From Oceanobacillus polygoni (GTDB lineage Bacteria; Bacillota; Bacilli; Bacillales; Amphibacillaceae), in the NCBI RefSeq assembly GCF_008304605.1, contig NZ_PIJY01000030.1, positions 20,580 to 84,579 on the forward strand: a stretch of DNA of 64,000 bases, written 5' to 3'. A model generated the notes under the pieces. The model saw only the letters and a program-made list of their open reading frames with translations. It was not told where the DNA came from and ran no database searches. Positions 1 through 8,090 of this stretch are shown in pieces (position 1 is the stretch's first letter; every line of letters begins with the position of its first letter). Made by a program: the position numbers and the translations under genes.

Positions 1-623
1 CTTCTTCTACGGGAATAACCCATGTTACTTGGTTACTAGAAACAGAATCTGCAATTCCCAAACGAAGACGAAAGTACTGAGTTTCTCCTTCAGTAATTTC
101 TGTTATCCATTGTCTAGAAACTTCCTCTCCTAGTTCAAGTTCACCAGTCATTTCTTCAACACTATCAAAACTTTCTGCATAATCTTGATAACCTGTTCTA
201 TCGAGATCACTCGTAACTTCTAATCCATACAATAAGTCTCGAACAGATTGAGTTTCGTCACCAGTGTTCTTAACCGTTAAATCTAAAATGATAATTCCAG
301 CAAATTGAGAGATAGTTCCATCCAGTTCTTCCACAATTTCTACACTATTTAGTGTTATCTCATAAGTTGTCAAATCTGAATCGAATTTACCTGTATCACC
401 AATCGATAAGTCTTCTTGGTCTTCAGTACCCGTAGTGAACCCACCATTATTTGAATCGTTGTCGGTATCTTCTTCCGTGTTATCCTCTTCTATTTCGGCA
501 GACTGGTTTGTTTCTGTTGTTCCATTGTCTACCTCTTTAGATGGTTCTGAATCATCACTACTACAATGACCCAACAATAGAGTACTGATAAACAAGACCG
601 TTAATATTTGCAATTTTTTTCAT
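1..623 (-). pseudogene. DUF4352-type lipoprotein, 3' truncated by window edge, frameshifted at codon 3
   Basis: The minus strand is open from about 613 to the window edge and encodes a hydrophobic leader, a Cys, a long acidic Ser/Thr/Glu/Asp linker and a domain with the motif IGDTG...YEITLNSVEI. That motif is nearly repeated in the lipoprotein at 2444-3100, so the two are paralogues. A good ribosome binding site (GAGGAGAG) precedes ATG at 623-621, but the following run is seven A (614-620). With six A the frame would read MKKLQILTV and join the open frame; with seven it stops after a few codons. The lipobox is also poor (LGHC, His before Cys). DUF4352 proteins are usually extracellular lipoproteins of unknown function. 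Either the gene is broken or phase-variable, or the base count is a sequencing error. A TTG at 613 is a weak alternative start because it would lack the basic n-region. Confidence 0.6.
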
Positions 624-637
624 TATGTCTCTCCTCA

Positions 638-1156
638 TCAAATAATTGGATATATGTAAGTGATAACAACTGCGGGAACTACTGCGTACATAAATGGAAA
701 CCTTGTAGCCTTGTTTTTTTTATAATCCTCTAATTTACTATAATCTTTCATATAGAATGAATCCCTTAAATGAAAAAACGCATTAATCATTTTTTGCATA
801 AATGTTTTAGTAAATAATAAAATTAATGCACTAAGTATTCCCGCAAATATAATTGAAATAAGCATCATATTGACCACCATATCAAAGCCTACTAAAGAAC
901 CAATGGCGCCAAAGAGCTTCACATCACCTGCCCCAATTGCTTTAAAGATATACAAGATTAAGAAAATCCCACCCGCAGTTAATAAACCAAGAAGAGCAAA
1001 TAGAAGACCACCAAATCCATCTGCAATGAAATGATAAATTATCCCGATAACTGCCCCACCAGCTGTTAGCCAGTTCGGAAGTTTTTGATTTTTAATATCG
1101 GAGATGAAAGCAATGATTAGAAATAGAAATAGTATATAATCATGAACCCCGAGCAT
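638..1156 (-). CDS. TadV/CpaA-type prepilin peptidase (A24), copy 1
   Basis: 172-residue integral membrane aspartic protease that should cleave the leader of Flp and TadE-like prepilins at the cytoplasmic face. It has the two catalytic aspartates of the A24 family: Asp20 in the SDI motif and Asp78 in GAGDVK. About five to six hydrophobic segments span the length, as in the short TadV/CpaA class that lacks the methylase domain. The start ATG follows AAAGGGAG by six bases. It lies directly downstream of a second, similar peptidase (1234-1746); the two align without gaps through the first 80 residues (PNWLTAGG and FKAIGAGDVKLF are shared). It is the penultimate visible gene of the pilus operon. 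Confidence 0.88.
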   Translation of the reverse strand: MLGVHDYILFLFLIIAFISDIKNQKLPNWLTAGGAVIGIIYHFIADGFGGLLFALLGLLTAGGIFLILYIFKAIGAGDVKLFGAIGSLVGFDMVVNMMLISIIFAGILSALILLFTKTFMQKMINAFFHLRDSFYMKDYSKLEDYKKNKATRFPFMYAVVPAVVITYIYPII

Positions 1157-1233
1157 CTGCCTCTCCCTTTCTCGTAACTAGAAAACTTCCTTTACAGTCC
1201 TGTACCTTATAAAAAAATGAAATGAAACAATAC

Positions 1234-1746
1234 TTAAATGAATAGAAAGGTGTAAGCTAATATAACCCCTGGAAGGACTGCATACATAAAAGGGAAAGAA
1301 ATAATTTTGGATTCTTTGTCAATTACGGCAAATTGTTTATTCCACTTTCTATTGAGGAAACGGATACCTTTATTATATAAAATATACAGCTTTGTTCTAG
1401 TGATTATTAATAGTAGTATACCAATTATCCCTCCACAAACAATGGAATACATAAGGATATATAATACGATTTGAATCCCTACAAATGCACCTATTGCAGC
1501 AAATAGCTTCACATCACCTGCGCCAATTGCTTTAAAACCATAAAGTATTAGGCATACCACTGTTGCAACTATTAAACCAAAAACGGAGAATAGGAATCCA
1601 TCAATACCATTGGTAACTAGGTGCAAAATAAATGCAAACAAGACCCCACCTGCTGTTAACCAATTTGGTATTTTTCGGACTCTAATATCCCATAAAAATG
1701 CAATTATAATAAATAAAAAGAGAAAATAATCATTCATTTGCAACAT
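1234..1746 (-). CDS. TadV/CpaA-type prepilin peptidase (A24), copy 2
   Basis: 170-residue membrane protein with Asp20 (LWDIR) and Asp78 (GAGDVK), the catalytic pair of type IV prepilin peptidases, and multiple transmembrane helices. It is the same size and architecture as its downstream neighbour at 638-1156, so it is a tandem duplicate that has since diverged, mainly in the C-terminal third. AAGGTG lies five bases before the ATG at 1746; an in-frame ATG three codons later is possible. It belongs to the pilus operon, after the TadE-like gene. Both copies keep the active site, so each could process a different prepilin subset, which is inference. Confidence 0.88.
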   Translation of the reverse strand: MLQMNDYFLFLFIIIAFLWDIRVRKIPNWLTAGGVLFAFILHLVTNGIDGFLFSVFGLIVATVVCLILYGFKAIGAGDVKLFAAIGAFVGIQIVLYILMYSIVCGGIIGILLLIITRTKLYILYNKGIRFLNRKWNKQFAVIDKESKIISFPFMYAVLPGVILAYTFLFI

Positions 1747-1781
1747 GTGTTCACCTTACCTACGTATTATTCTGCTTCAAA

Positions 1782-2357
1782 TTAATATCCGCCAATCCAA
1801 AGTCGTTCATATGCCTGCTTTTTAATTGTTATCGTCCTATCAACAAATGGTACAGTTAAATCCAAATCATAAGATGCCGTAATACCAATGTACGAATCAG
1901 TACCACCATTGATGGATCGTGGTAATTCAACTTCAACATTTAAACTAGACTCCGTTACTGAATTAGAATTCATATTTTTTGCAAATTTCTCTTGAACGAT
2001 TGGAGTTAAAACTGATGTTCCAAGCTCATCAAAATAATTTGAACTAGAAGGATCAAAATCCAAAAACTCTTTTAACGATGTGCCAACTACTTTCTCAACG
2101 TCTTCCAAACTAATAATATCAGTACTGATACCAGAAAGTTTATCGCTTGCAAGATTCTCGATTTGGTTTGATAGAATCGTTATCGGATAAGCATGTGTTG
2201 ATAGGATTTGTGCTGTTTCAGATACAGACTTGTTCAGTGCAATTTCTGCCACAGAGATACGGATGATAGAAGCCATAAAAACAATAAATAACATAAAGAA
2301 CGGTAAAACTAGTGCAGCTTCCAGTGTAATACTTCCATTTTCACTTTTAAATCGCAT
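1782..2357 (-). CDS. TadE-like pseudopilin
   Basis: 191 residues. The N terminus reads SENG followed by SITLEAALVLPFF. This is a prepilin-like cleavage site after Gly with Glu at mature position +5, then a single hydrophobic helix, which is the hallmark of TadE/TadF pseudopilins. The remaining 140 residues are predicted extracytoplasmic and have no recognisable catalytic motif. The start ATG follows GGAGGATGTAGA. It lies between the DUF4352 lipoprotein gene and the two prepilin peptidases, its likely processing enzymes. It probably forms a minor or initiating pilus component; the exact role is unknown in Gram-positive Tad systems. Confidence 0.8.
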   Translation of the reverse strand: MRFKSENGSITLEAALVLPFFMLFIVFMASIIRISVAEIALNKSVSETAQILSTHAYPITILSNQIENLASDKLSGISTDIISLEDVEKVVGTSLKEFLDFDPSSSNYFDELGTSVLTPIVQEKFAKNMNSNSVTESSLNVEVELPRSINGGTDSYIGITASYDLDLTVPFVDRTITIKKQAYERLWIGGY

Positions 2358-2443
2358 TCTACATCCTCCAAACAGAACTTATAAACCAGAACTATTCTTA
2401 GTATTATAAGAATAGCTCCAGTATGATCGTCTACATTTCCCTG

Positions 2444-3100
2444 TTATTCAGCTTCCTCTTGCGTAAATTCAAAAGCAACTTCATTAGAAAGGTCAGAAAA
2501 ATTGCGTCCTGTATTTAACACATATAAATCATTAACCGGCAGATCATACAATAAAACTCCTGTATGAGATTCCCCGGGTGCTATTTCTGGCCATTCTTCT
2601 GCAACACCATCAATATAAAACCAAGCAAATCCAGTTGATTCTCTATCAGTAGATAAGAATGTATTACCTAATGCATCTGTACCAGAAAGTGGTTCATTAG
2701 TCAGGTTTTTAACTGTCACGTCAACAAGTACATAATTTCCTTCTCGTGTTGGCTCACCAGCAACTTCTTCTTGAATTTCGACTGAATTTAAAGTAATCTC
2801 ATATTCGGCAAAGTTGTTTCCAATATGTCCTGTATCACCAATACCTAAACCTTCTTGATCCTCGGGGAATTCTCCACTGTTTTCTGAAGATGATTCAGTT
2901 GTCTCATCTTCTTGAGTATTTTGTTCACCTTCAGAATTATCTTCTTCGTCTTCATTCTCGGTAGCATCTTCCTCAGGTGATTCTGATGTTCCTTCTTCCG
3001 TAACTGGATCCACTTCTTCACCTTGTTCTTCATTATTACAAGCTACGAGCAAGCTTGTTAATAATGCTATAGAAAACAGAGCCATACACAGTCGTTTCAT
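2444..3100 (-). CDS. DUF4352 domain lipoprotein in the pilus operon
   Basis: 218 residues. A signal peptide ends in a lipobox (LLVAC, Cys21), so this should be a membrane-anchored lipoprotein. Residues 22-80 are an extremely acidic, low-complexity Glu/Asp/Ser/Thr linker. Residues 85-215 form a DUF4352-like domain (IGDTG, YEITLNSVEI, then YVLVDVTVKNLT), an immunoglobulin-like beta fold in known members. It is flanked by the TadE-like genes and transcribed with them, and has a paralogue at 1-623. A link to pilus assembly or to the cell wall is suggested only by position; the family has no established function. Confidence 0.75.
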   Translation of the reverse strand: MKRLCMALFSIALLTSLLVACNNEEQGEEVDPVTEEGTSESPEEDATENEDEEDNSEGEQNTQEDETTESSSENSGEFPEDQEGLGIGDTGHIGNNFAEYEITLNSVEIQEEVAGEPTREGNYVLVDVTVKNLTNEPLSGTDALGNTFLSTDRESTGFAWFYIDGVAEEWPEIAPGESHTGVLLYDLPVNDLYVLNTGRNFSDLSNEVAFEFTQEEAE

Positions 3101-3121
3101 ATCATATTCCTCCTGTCTTAT

Positions 3122-5266
3122 TTAGTAAGAGTAGTCTATTTCCGTATCGATATAGTATCTGCCATTTCTTACTTGACCCTCTAATATATTTGTGGTTCCA
3201 AGCATGTCAATGATTCCTGGAAGAAACCACAAATCAATTGAAGCTTCTGCATTTGCTGTTGCATAGACTGGTGCATCTACTAAATCATCAGATGATTTAT
3301 GGTCAATGACAGACTGTATTCGAGTGATACGTTCATCATCCGGATCAGAATGCAGAAATAAGAAAAGCCTTAGATAAAATTTATAATCTGTTGAGAATGA
3401 TCTAACTCCTCTAGTTTTCAGTAATGGAACTTCCTCACCTTTAGTCAATTTTGTAATATCATTTACTGTCTCGGTAAAAGACCAACCCACTGCGGCTATA
3501 AATTTTGGTAACGGATGTAGAACCCTTTGCACTACTGGTTGTGAAAACGAGGAAATAAAATTAAATGCAAATCTGGTTGCTGATAATTCCAATAATGCAT
3601 TTGCATAATTTAATCCCGCTACATGATGACCATATAAAATATATTCCACTTCTCTATTTATAAATAGAAAATTTTCCGGATAACTGCCAGGTTCCATTAT
3701 ACCTAAACTGTCATCTGCTTCAAATCTCGTAAGAATATACTCGTTGATATATGCTTTATTTCTAATATCAGTGGATAAATCCCCAAGACTCTTAAATAAA
3801 TTTGATACGATGTCAAATGCATCAGATGCACTTTCTTCAGGATCTTCCAAGTCAAGGTTTCCAGGGTTGTTTAACGAAGCATTGCCATAGGTTTGAACTA
3901 ATGATTCTAAGTCAGTATAAACACCGATATCCTGCGTAAAAGCAATTCCTTTTTGAAGAATATCTTTTATTTTTCCAAGCTCTCTCAATGCATCTGAAAG
4001 ACCCCCACCATCTTCTCCACCATCAACTCCAGTGTCTGTTTCCTCATAATTATTATCAATATATTTCCTGGCTTCATCTGTATCATTCAATGCTGTATTA
4101 AACTTACTGATAATATTATTGAATGGTGGACGAAAAGCTGTTAAATCAAATTCAAGTATCTCAGATAATGTTTCAATTTGATATTTTACATATGGCAAAA
4201 GCCTTGTCGATGCTCCTGGCTGACCACCATCATCAACGCTATCCAAAGCCTCTTCAATATTAGAACGAGCTGTTGTGAAAAAAGAGCTATCCAATACATA
4301 ATCGTTTATCATATCCGTTAATTCACTTATTTCATTTTCAACTTCGGACATGGAGCTATCACTACATTGACTATCGGAAAGATCGCCATACTTTCCTTCA
4401 ACTTCTTCTCTTGTATCATCAATTTTTTCCTGAATTGCTTCATTAATTTCCATTGCATTGTTTAAATCAACAATAGCAGCTTCTAATTCCGTTTTATTTG
4501 TATTTGCCGCATCACGGATATCGTTTAATAGATTCCTAAGATCATCCTCAAACTCTGAATCTTCATCATCTAAATATGTTGGAAAATGATCGATCGCATT
4601 ACCAAGATTATTTAAGTTCGGATAGGTAGATGCATTAGTACCATTAACCTTATTATCAACAGCATCTAATTCATTATAGGCATTCTTCATATGGTTGATT
4701 GCTTTTTCCATTTCTGCGTCTCTATCTTTAACTAAGTCGTTGACATCCTTGGAAATATCAACATATATTTCTGCTTCCATCATGGTGCAGGAATAAGGCA
4801 GGATACCATCTAATATAACTTTCCCAAACTCTATCGGTGCAGTGTATTTCATATCCTCTAATATCTGGTGTTTAACAATTTCCTTATTAGAAAAAGTACG
4901 CCCAGAATCGGGAGTAAAGCTAGTACTCTCCATTTTTGTATCAACAAATTTGTAATAGCCATCTTCTTCTACTTGTAAATTATTTTCAAATACATTCTCA
5001 AATATTACTCCTGGATCTTCAGCATTTTCATTGATTATAAACAATCCCTTATTCTGTACATCCTTATTATAGGAAGAGAATGCAGAACGAATTGCGCTTT
5101 TGGCAGCCTGTTCCACTTGGTTCTCCGCCACCATTATTCGAACAAAATCTATTAGTACTGCATTAAATAAGAATAGTAAGAGGGTAACTATAATAACGTA
5201 AATAGAAACAGCTCCATTTTCCTTCACTAAAAGGTGCCGAAATGCTGTTTTTAATTTCTTCTTCAA
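3122..5266 (-). CDS. DUF5702/TadG-like large pseudopilin-type protein
   Basis: 714 residues. The N terminus has a basic stretch, then ENG followed by AVSIYVIIVTLLLFLFNAVL: a prepilin-like leader with Gly before the cleavage site and one transmembrane helix. Mature position +5 is Tyr rather than the usual Glu. Residues 180-330 are rich in Lys, Glu, Asp and Asn and probably coiled-coil. The C-terminal 200 residues look like a folded extracytoplasmic domain. DUF5702 proteins occur in Bacillota Tad loci in the place of TadG. The next gene starts 21 bp downstream, consistent with one transcript. It may be a tip or scaffold component; this is inferred from context. Confidence 0.72.
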   Translation of the reverse strand: MKKKLKTAFRHLLVKENGAVSIYVIIVTLLLFLFNAVLIDFVRIMVAENQVEQAAKSAIRSAFSSYNKDVQNKGLFIINENAEDPGVIFENVFENNLQVEEDGYYKFVDTKMESTSFTPDSGRTFSNKEIVKHQILEDMKYTAPIEFGKVILDGILPYSCTMMEAEIYVDISKDVNDLVKDRDAEMEKAINHMKNAYNELDAVDNKVNGTNASTYPNLNNLGNAIDHFPTYLDDEDSEFEDDLRNLLNDIRDAANTNKTELEAAIVDLNNAMEINEAIQEKIDDTREEVEGKYGDLSDSQCSDSSMSEVENEISELTDMINDYVLDSSFFTTARSNIEEALDSVDDGGQPGASTRLLPYVKYQIETLSEILEFDLTAFRPPFNNIISKFNTALNDTDEARKYIDNNYEETDTGVDGGEDGGGLSDALRELGKIKDILQKGIAFTQDIGVYTDLESLVQTYGNASLNNPGNLDLEDPEESASDAFDIVSNLFKSLGDLSTDIRNKAYINEYILTRFEADDSLGIMEPGSYPENFLFINREVEYILYGHHVAGLNYANALLELSATRFAFNFISSFSQPVVQRVLHPLPKFIAAVGWSFTETVNDITKLTKGEEVPLLKTRGVRSFSTDYKFYLRLFLFLHSDPDDERITRIQSVIDHKSSDDLVDAPVYATANAEASIDLWFLPGIIDMLGTTNILEGQVRNGRYYIDTEIDYSY

Positions 5267-5278
5267 AATTACCCTCCT

Positions 5279-5944
5279 TTAATTACTAGATATAAATTTT
5301 GTTATATAGCCAGAGTAATCTTTTAATGACTTTACAGCATACATAGCCAAGTCTATTGTTCGAATAAATTCGGTAGGTTCTGTAACGACATGACTAGCTT
5401 CTGCCTCAATTTCATTAATACCAAACAAACTGCTTAAGGAGGAAGGCAAATTTAGTGGACTTCTTAATTTAACAACGATTTCGCTACCTGCTAACCCATT
5501 GTTGTATTGCACTTCACCAGTGGCTCCAGGCGGCAGTATATTCGTTGTAGCTCTTCCCAACTTTTGCTGTGGTAAACTACCACCACCTCCAGAACCAATT
5601 TGTATGGTTGCATTTCCCTTTGAGAATATATCAATTCCAAATTGGGATAGGAACTGATCACTTGTTAATCTCCAGTAAAGTCCATCTCCACCAGGAAAAG
5701 TAGTATATTTATCAAATTCCCCGGTATTAATGTCTTTATCACTGTTATCCCAAACAAATGCCAATCGTTCTGCTACTGTATTTGCACTGTAGTGCAGGAC
5801 TGATTGCTGATAGATTATTAGTGCAAAAAAGATAAAACTTAAGGTCAAAAGTAACAATATCGGGAAAATAATGGATGCTTCGATCGTAAATGCTCCATGC
5901 TCATCCTTTTTAATTCTTTTTAAATATTTTTTCATGAATTGCAT
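5279..5944 (-). CDS. TadE-like pseudopilin (second copy)
   Basis: 221 residues with the leader motif DEHG followed by AFTIEASIIFPILLLL. Gly marks the cleavage site and Glu is at +5, followed by a hydrophobic helix. The body is extracytoplasmic, with a Gly-rich stretch near residues 116-122. It differs from the TadE-like protein at 1782-2357 outside the N terminus. The ATG at 5944 lies nine bases after GAGGGG. It sits between the flp pilin gene and the large DUF5702 gene and is separated from the latter by 12 bp. Predicted substrate of the two prepilin peptidases and a minor pilin. Confidence 0.8.
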   Translation of the reverse strand: MQFMKKYLKRIKKDEHGAFTIEASIIFPILLLLTLSFIFFALIIYQQSVLHYSANTVAERLAFVWDNSDKDINTGEFDKYTTFPGGDGLYWRLTSDQFLSQFGIDIFSKGNATIQIGSGGGGSLPQQKLGRATTNILPPGATGEVQYNNGLAGSEIVVKLRSPLNLPSSLSSLFGINEIEAEASHVVTEPTEFIRTIDLAMYAVKSLKDYSGYITKFISSN

Positions 5945-6038
5945 AATTTAAGTCCCCTCAAAAGGTTACTATTAATAGTTGTACGATTAACTAATAGTTT
6001 TCCATATCTAAAGTAACCATAAAAAACTAGAATTAATC

Positions 6039-6221
6039 TTATTGGAATTCACTAATATTATCGTCACCAAATTTTAATAGATCCTCAATCCAACCCATAA
6101 TTCGGTCTCTAAAAAGCAATGCAATTACGACGATAACAGCTATAATTAACATAATCTCCAATGTCTGCAATCCTTCCTCATCATTCCAAAAGTTCTTGAT
6201 CGATTCTTTAAGCATATTCAT
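6039..6221 (-). CDS. flp: Flp-type major pilin precursor
   Basis: 60 residues. The leader MNMLKESIKNFWNDEEG ends in Gly17; the mature sequence begins LQTLEIMLIIAV with the conserved Glu at +5, then a 20-residue hydrophobic helix and a short polar tail. This is the usual layout of Flp type IVb pilins. Position +6 is Met instead of the frequent Tyr. GGAGG lies seven bases before the start. It lies between tadC and the TadE-like gene. It is the only gene here with major-pilin size, so it should form the shaft of the pilus after processing by TadV. Confidence 0.85.
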   Translation of the reverse strand: MNMLKESIKNFWNDEEGLQTLEIMLIIAVIVVIALLFRDRIMGWIEDLLKFGDDNISEFQ

Positions 6222-6268
6222 TTGTTTTCCTCCTAAAATTCTATAATTTTATATTTTGAAACCTGTAC

Positions 6269-7132
6269 TTACAAAATGGTAAGTGCAGGATAACCAACAA
6301 TGATCATAACCGCTACAAAGATTAGTATGAGCGGAAATACAAGCTTAGAAGATGCCTCTTCCCCTTTTGTCTTGGAAATAGCCTTTCGTTTCTCCCATAA
6401 TTCATGAGACAATTCTCGAAGTGCCAGAATTAAATCATTTCCACCCTTACGATAATTCAATAGAACTGTTGTAGTAAAAATCGAAATTTCCTGCACACCA
6501 CACTTTTTACTTAAATCATTCAATACTTGATGAAAAGGTTCATTACTCACCATCTTATTTACTGTTTCTGTTAATTCTTTAATCAGCGGTGAATTCGGGT
6601 CATTTGTTTGCGTAACGCATCGGATTAATGCCTGCTGCACTGTTTCTCCGGCATTCACTAGCAAAATAATTTTATTCACTACTTCTGGAAGCTCCGTAAG
6701 AATCTTTTCCTTCCGCTCCTTTTCTTGACTTGAGAGCTTGCTAATCATCGCATATGGGATTAAAACAGTGAATAAAATCCCAACGATAAAGATCGTTACA
6801 TCACCTTCAGCTAATAGCGTGAATAAAAATGTACCCAATAAACATACAAGGGACGTGGAAATTAGTTGCGCAACATACATTCTCGTATGCTGTAGTGCTG
6901 TTCGATTGCCATATAGACTTATCATTTTCTGTTGTATCTTGGCAATTTGACTGTATAGCCGCTCCATAATCTTTAAATTATCGATAATAAATAATGATAC
7001 TGGAGCCATAAACATTAATGGATAGTCATTCTTAAAATCCTCCACAACTACATCATATTGCTTTCCAACTTTAACAGAAATTCCAAAATAGATACCAATA
7101 ATTATTAAAGTTAATATCCCATAGACCACCAT
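6269..7132 (-). CDS. tadC: TadC-like inner membrane platform protein (GspF domain)
   Basis: 287 residues with an N-terminal transmembrane segment, a pair of helices near residues 90-130, a cytoplasmic T2SSF/GspF region around 150-250 (TELPEVVNKIILLVNAGE type) and a C-terminal helix. TadB and TadC together form the membrane platform on which the TadA motor acts during pilus assembly. The start follows the tadB stop by six bases with AAGGTG upstream. Gene order tadA-tadB-tadC is as in canonical Tad loci. Confidence 0.85.
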   Translation of the reverse strand: MVVYGILTLIIIGIYFGISVKVGKQYDVVVEDFKNDYPLMFMAPVSLFIIDNLKIMERLYSQIAKIQQKMISLYGNRTALQHTRMYVAQLISTSLVCLLGTFLFTLLAEGDVTIFIVGILFTVLIPYAMISKLSSQEKERKEKILTELPEVVNKIILLVNAGETVQQALIRCVTQTNDPNSPLIKELTETVNKMVSNEPFHQVLNDLSKKCGVQEISIFTTTVLLNYRKGGNDLILALRELSHELWEKRKAISKTKGEEASSKLVFPLILIFVAVMIIVGYPALTIL

Positions 7133-7138
7133 GCTTCA

Positions 7139-8086
7139 TCACACCTTAATATCCATAATTCGCTGCCCAAACCAATAGGAAAAAATAAGAAGCGCTAAAC
7201 AAACAGTCATAATTAGCGGTCCGCCCGAGCTCCAATCATACATTGGAGCTAAGTAATCCTCTGCACTGTATTTCAATAATAAAATCATTCCAAGTGGTGC
7301 AACACTTAAAATTCGTGATTCGAATTTTTTTGATGCAACCATGACGGCAACTTCCTGCTGTATATCAATTTTTTCACTAATAATATCTGACGTTCTTCGA
7401 ATAACTTCAACGAGATTCCCACCCGACCGCTTACACGTAATGAAAACATCCGCAAAATTTTGAATATCTTCCATATCGGAACGGATACTAAAGTCTAAAA
7501 TTGCATTCTCGATTGTTTCTCCATTCTCAATTCGTCGATTAATAATCTCGAACTCCTGAATAATTTCTGTATTCGGGTCTGGATATAAAAGATAAAGGTC
7601 TGATACAACTTCTTTAAAGCTATTCTCGATTGACCTACCCGCTGCAAGCGAGGAGGACAACGAGGCAATTGCTTCTTTAAATTGCAGCTTTAATTTTTCC
7701 TTACGTTTTTCCAGGAGTGTTTTCTTCTGGATTTTCGGATAAAATAATCCAGCAGCTCCAAAGATAATCGCAGCTATAAAGCTTTCATAAAATAAATAAC
7801 CGATAAAAGCGAAAAATATGATTGCCAGTACTGCATAAAAGACATACTCTCTCTTCAAAAGGTGATACTTCGAGTAATCGACGAGATGTGACTCTATATG
7901 CTTATCTGTACGATGACGCATTCGTTCCATAAAATGCTTCTTTTTTAATTGTTCGAGTTCTGTATTTTGGGCAACTTCATCCATCAGTTCCGTTTGATTT
8001 CCCTCTTGTTTCTTTCTTTTCGATACTGCGAAAATATACCCTGCTACTAAAGCAACCAGCAGGATAACTAGAATAATATCCGTCAT
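7139..8086 (-). CDS. tadB: TadB-like inner membrane platform protein (GspF domain)
   Basis: 315 residues: a transmembrane helix at 3-20, a charged region to about 80, a helix pair at 85-115, a GspF-type cytoplasmic domain at 140-255 (SLSSSLAAGRSIENSF; later ITCKRSGGNLVEV) and a C-terminal pair of helices. It partners with TadC in the assembly platform. It lies four bases downstream of the tadA stop codon, so translation is probably coupled. Confidence 0.85.
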   Translation of the reverse strand: MTDIILVILLVALVAGYIFAVSKRKKQEGNQTELMDEVAQNTELEQLKKKHFMERMRHRTDKHIESHLVDYSKYHLLKREYVFYAVLAIIFFAFIGYLFYESFIAAIIFGAAGLFYPKIQKKTLLEKRKEKLKLQFKEAIASLSSSLAAGRSIENSFKEVVSDLYLLYPDPNTEIIQEFEIINRRIENGETIENAILDFSIRSDMEDIQNFADVFITCKRSGGNLVEVIRRTSDIISEKIDIQQEVAVMVASKKFESRILSVAPLGMILLLKYSAEDYLAPMYDWSSGGPLIMTVCLALLIFSYWFGQRIMDIKV

Positions 8087-8090
8087 AGCA

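Noticed and set aside
2845..3033. Lys-rich 62-codon frame inside the DUF4352 lipoprotein gene
   Set aside because: Out-of-frame reading of the acidic linker (GAA/GAT repeats read as AAG/ATG); not an independent gene.
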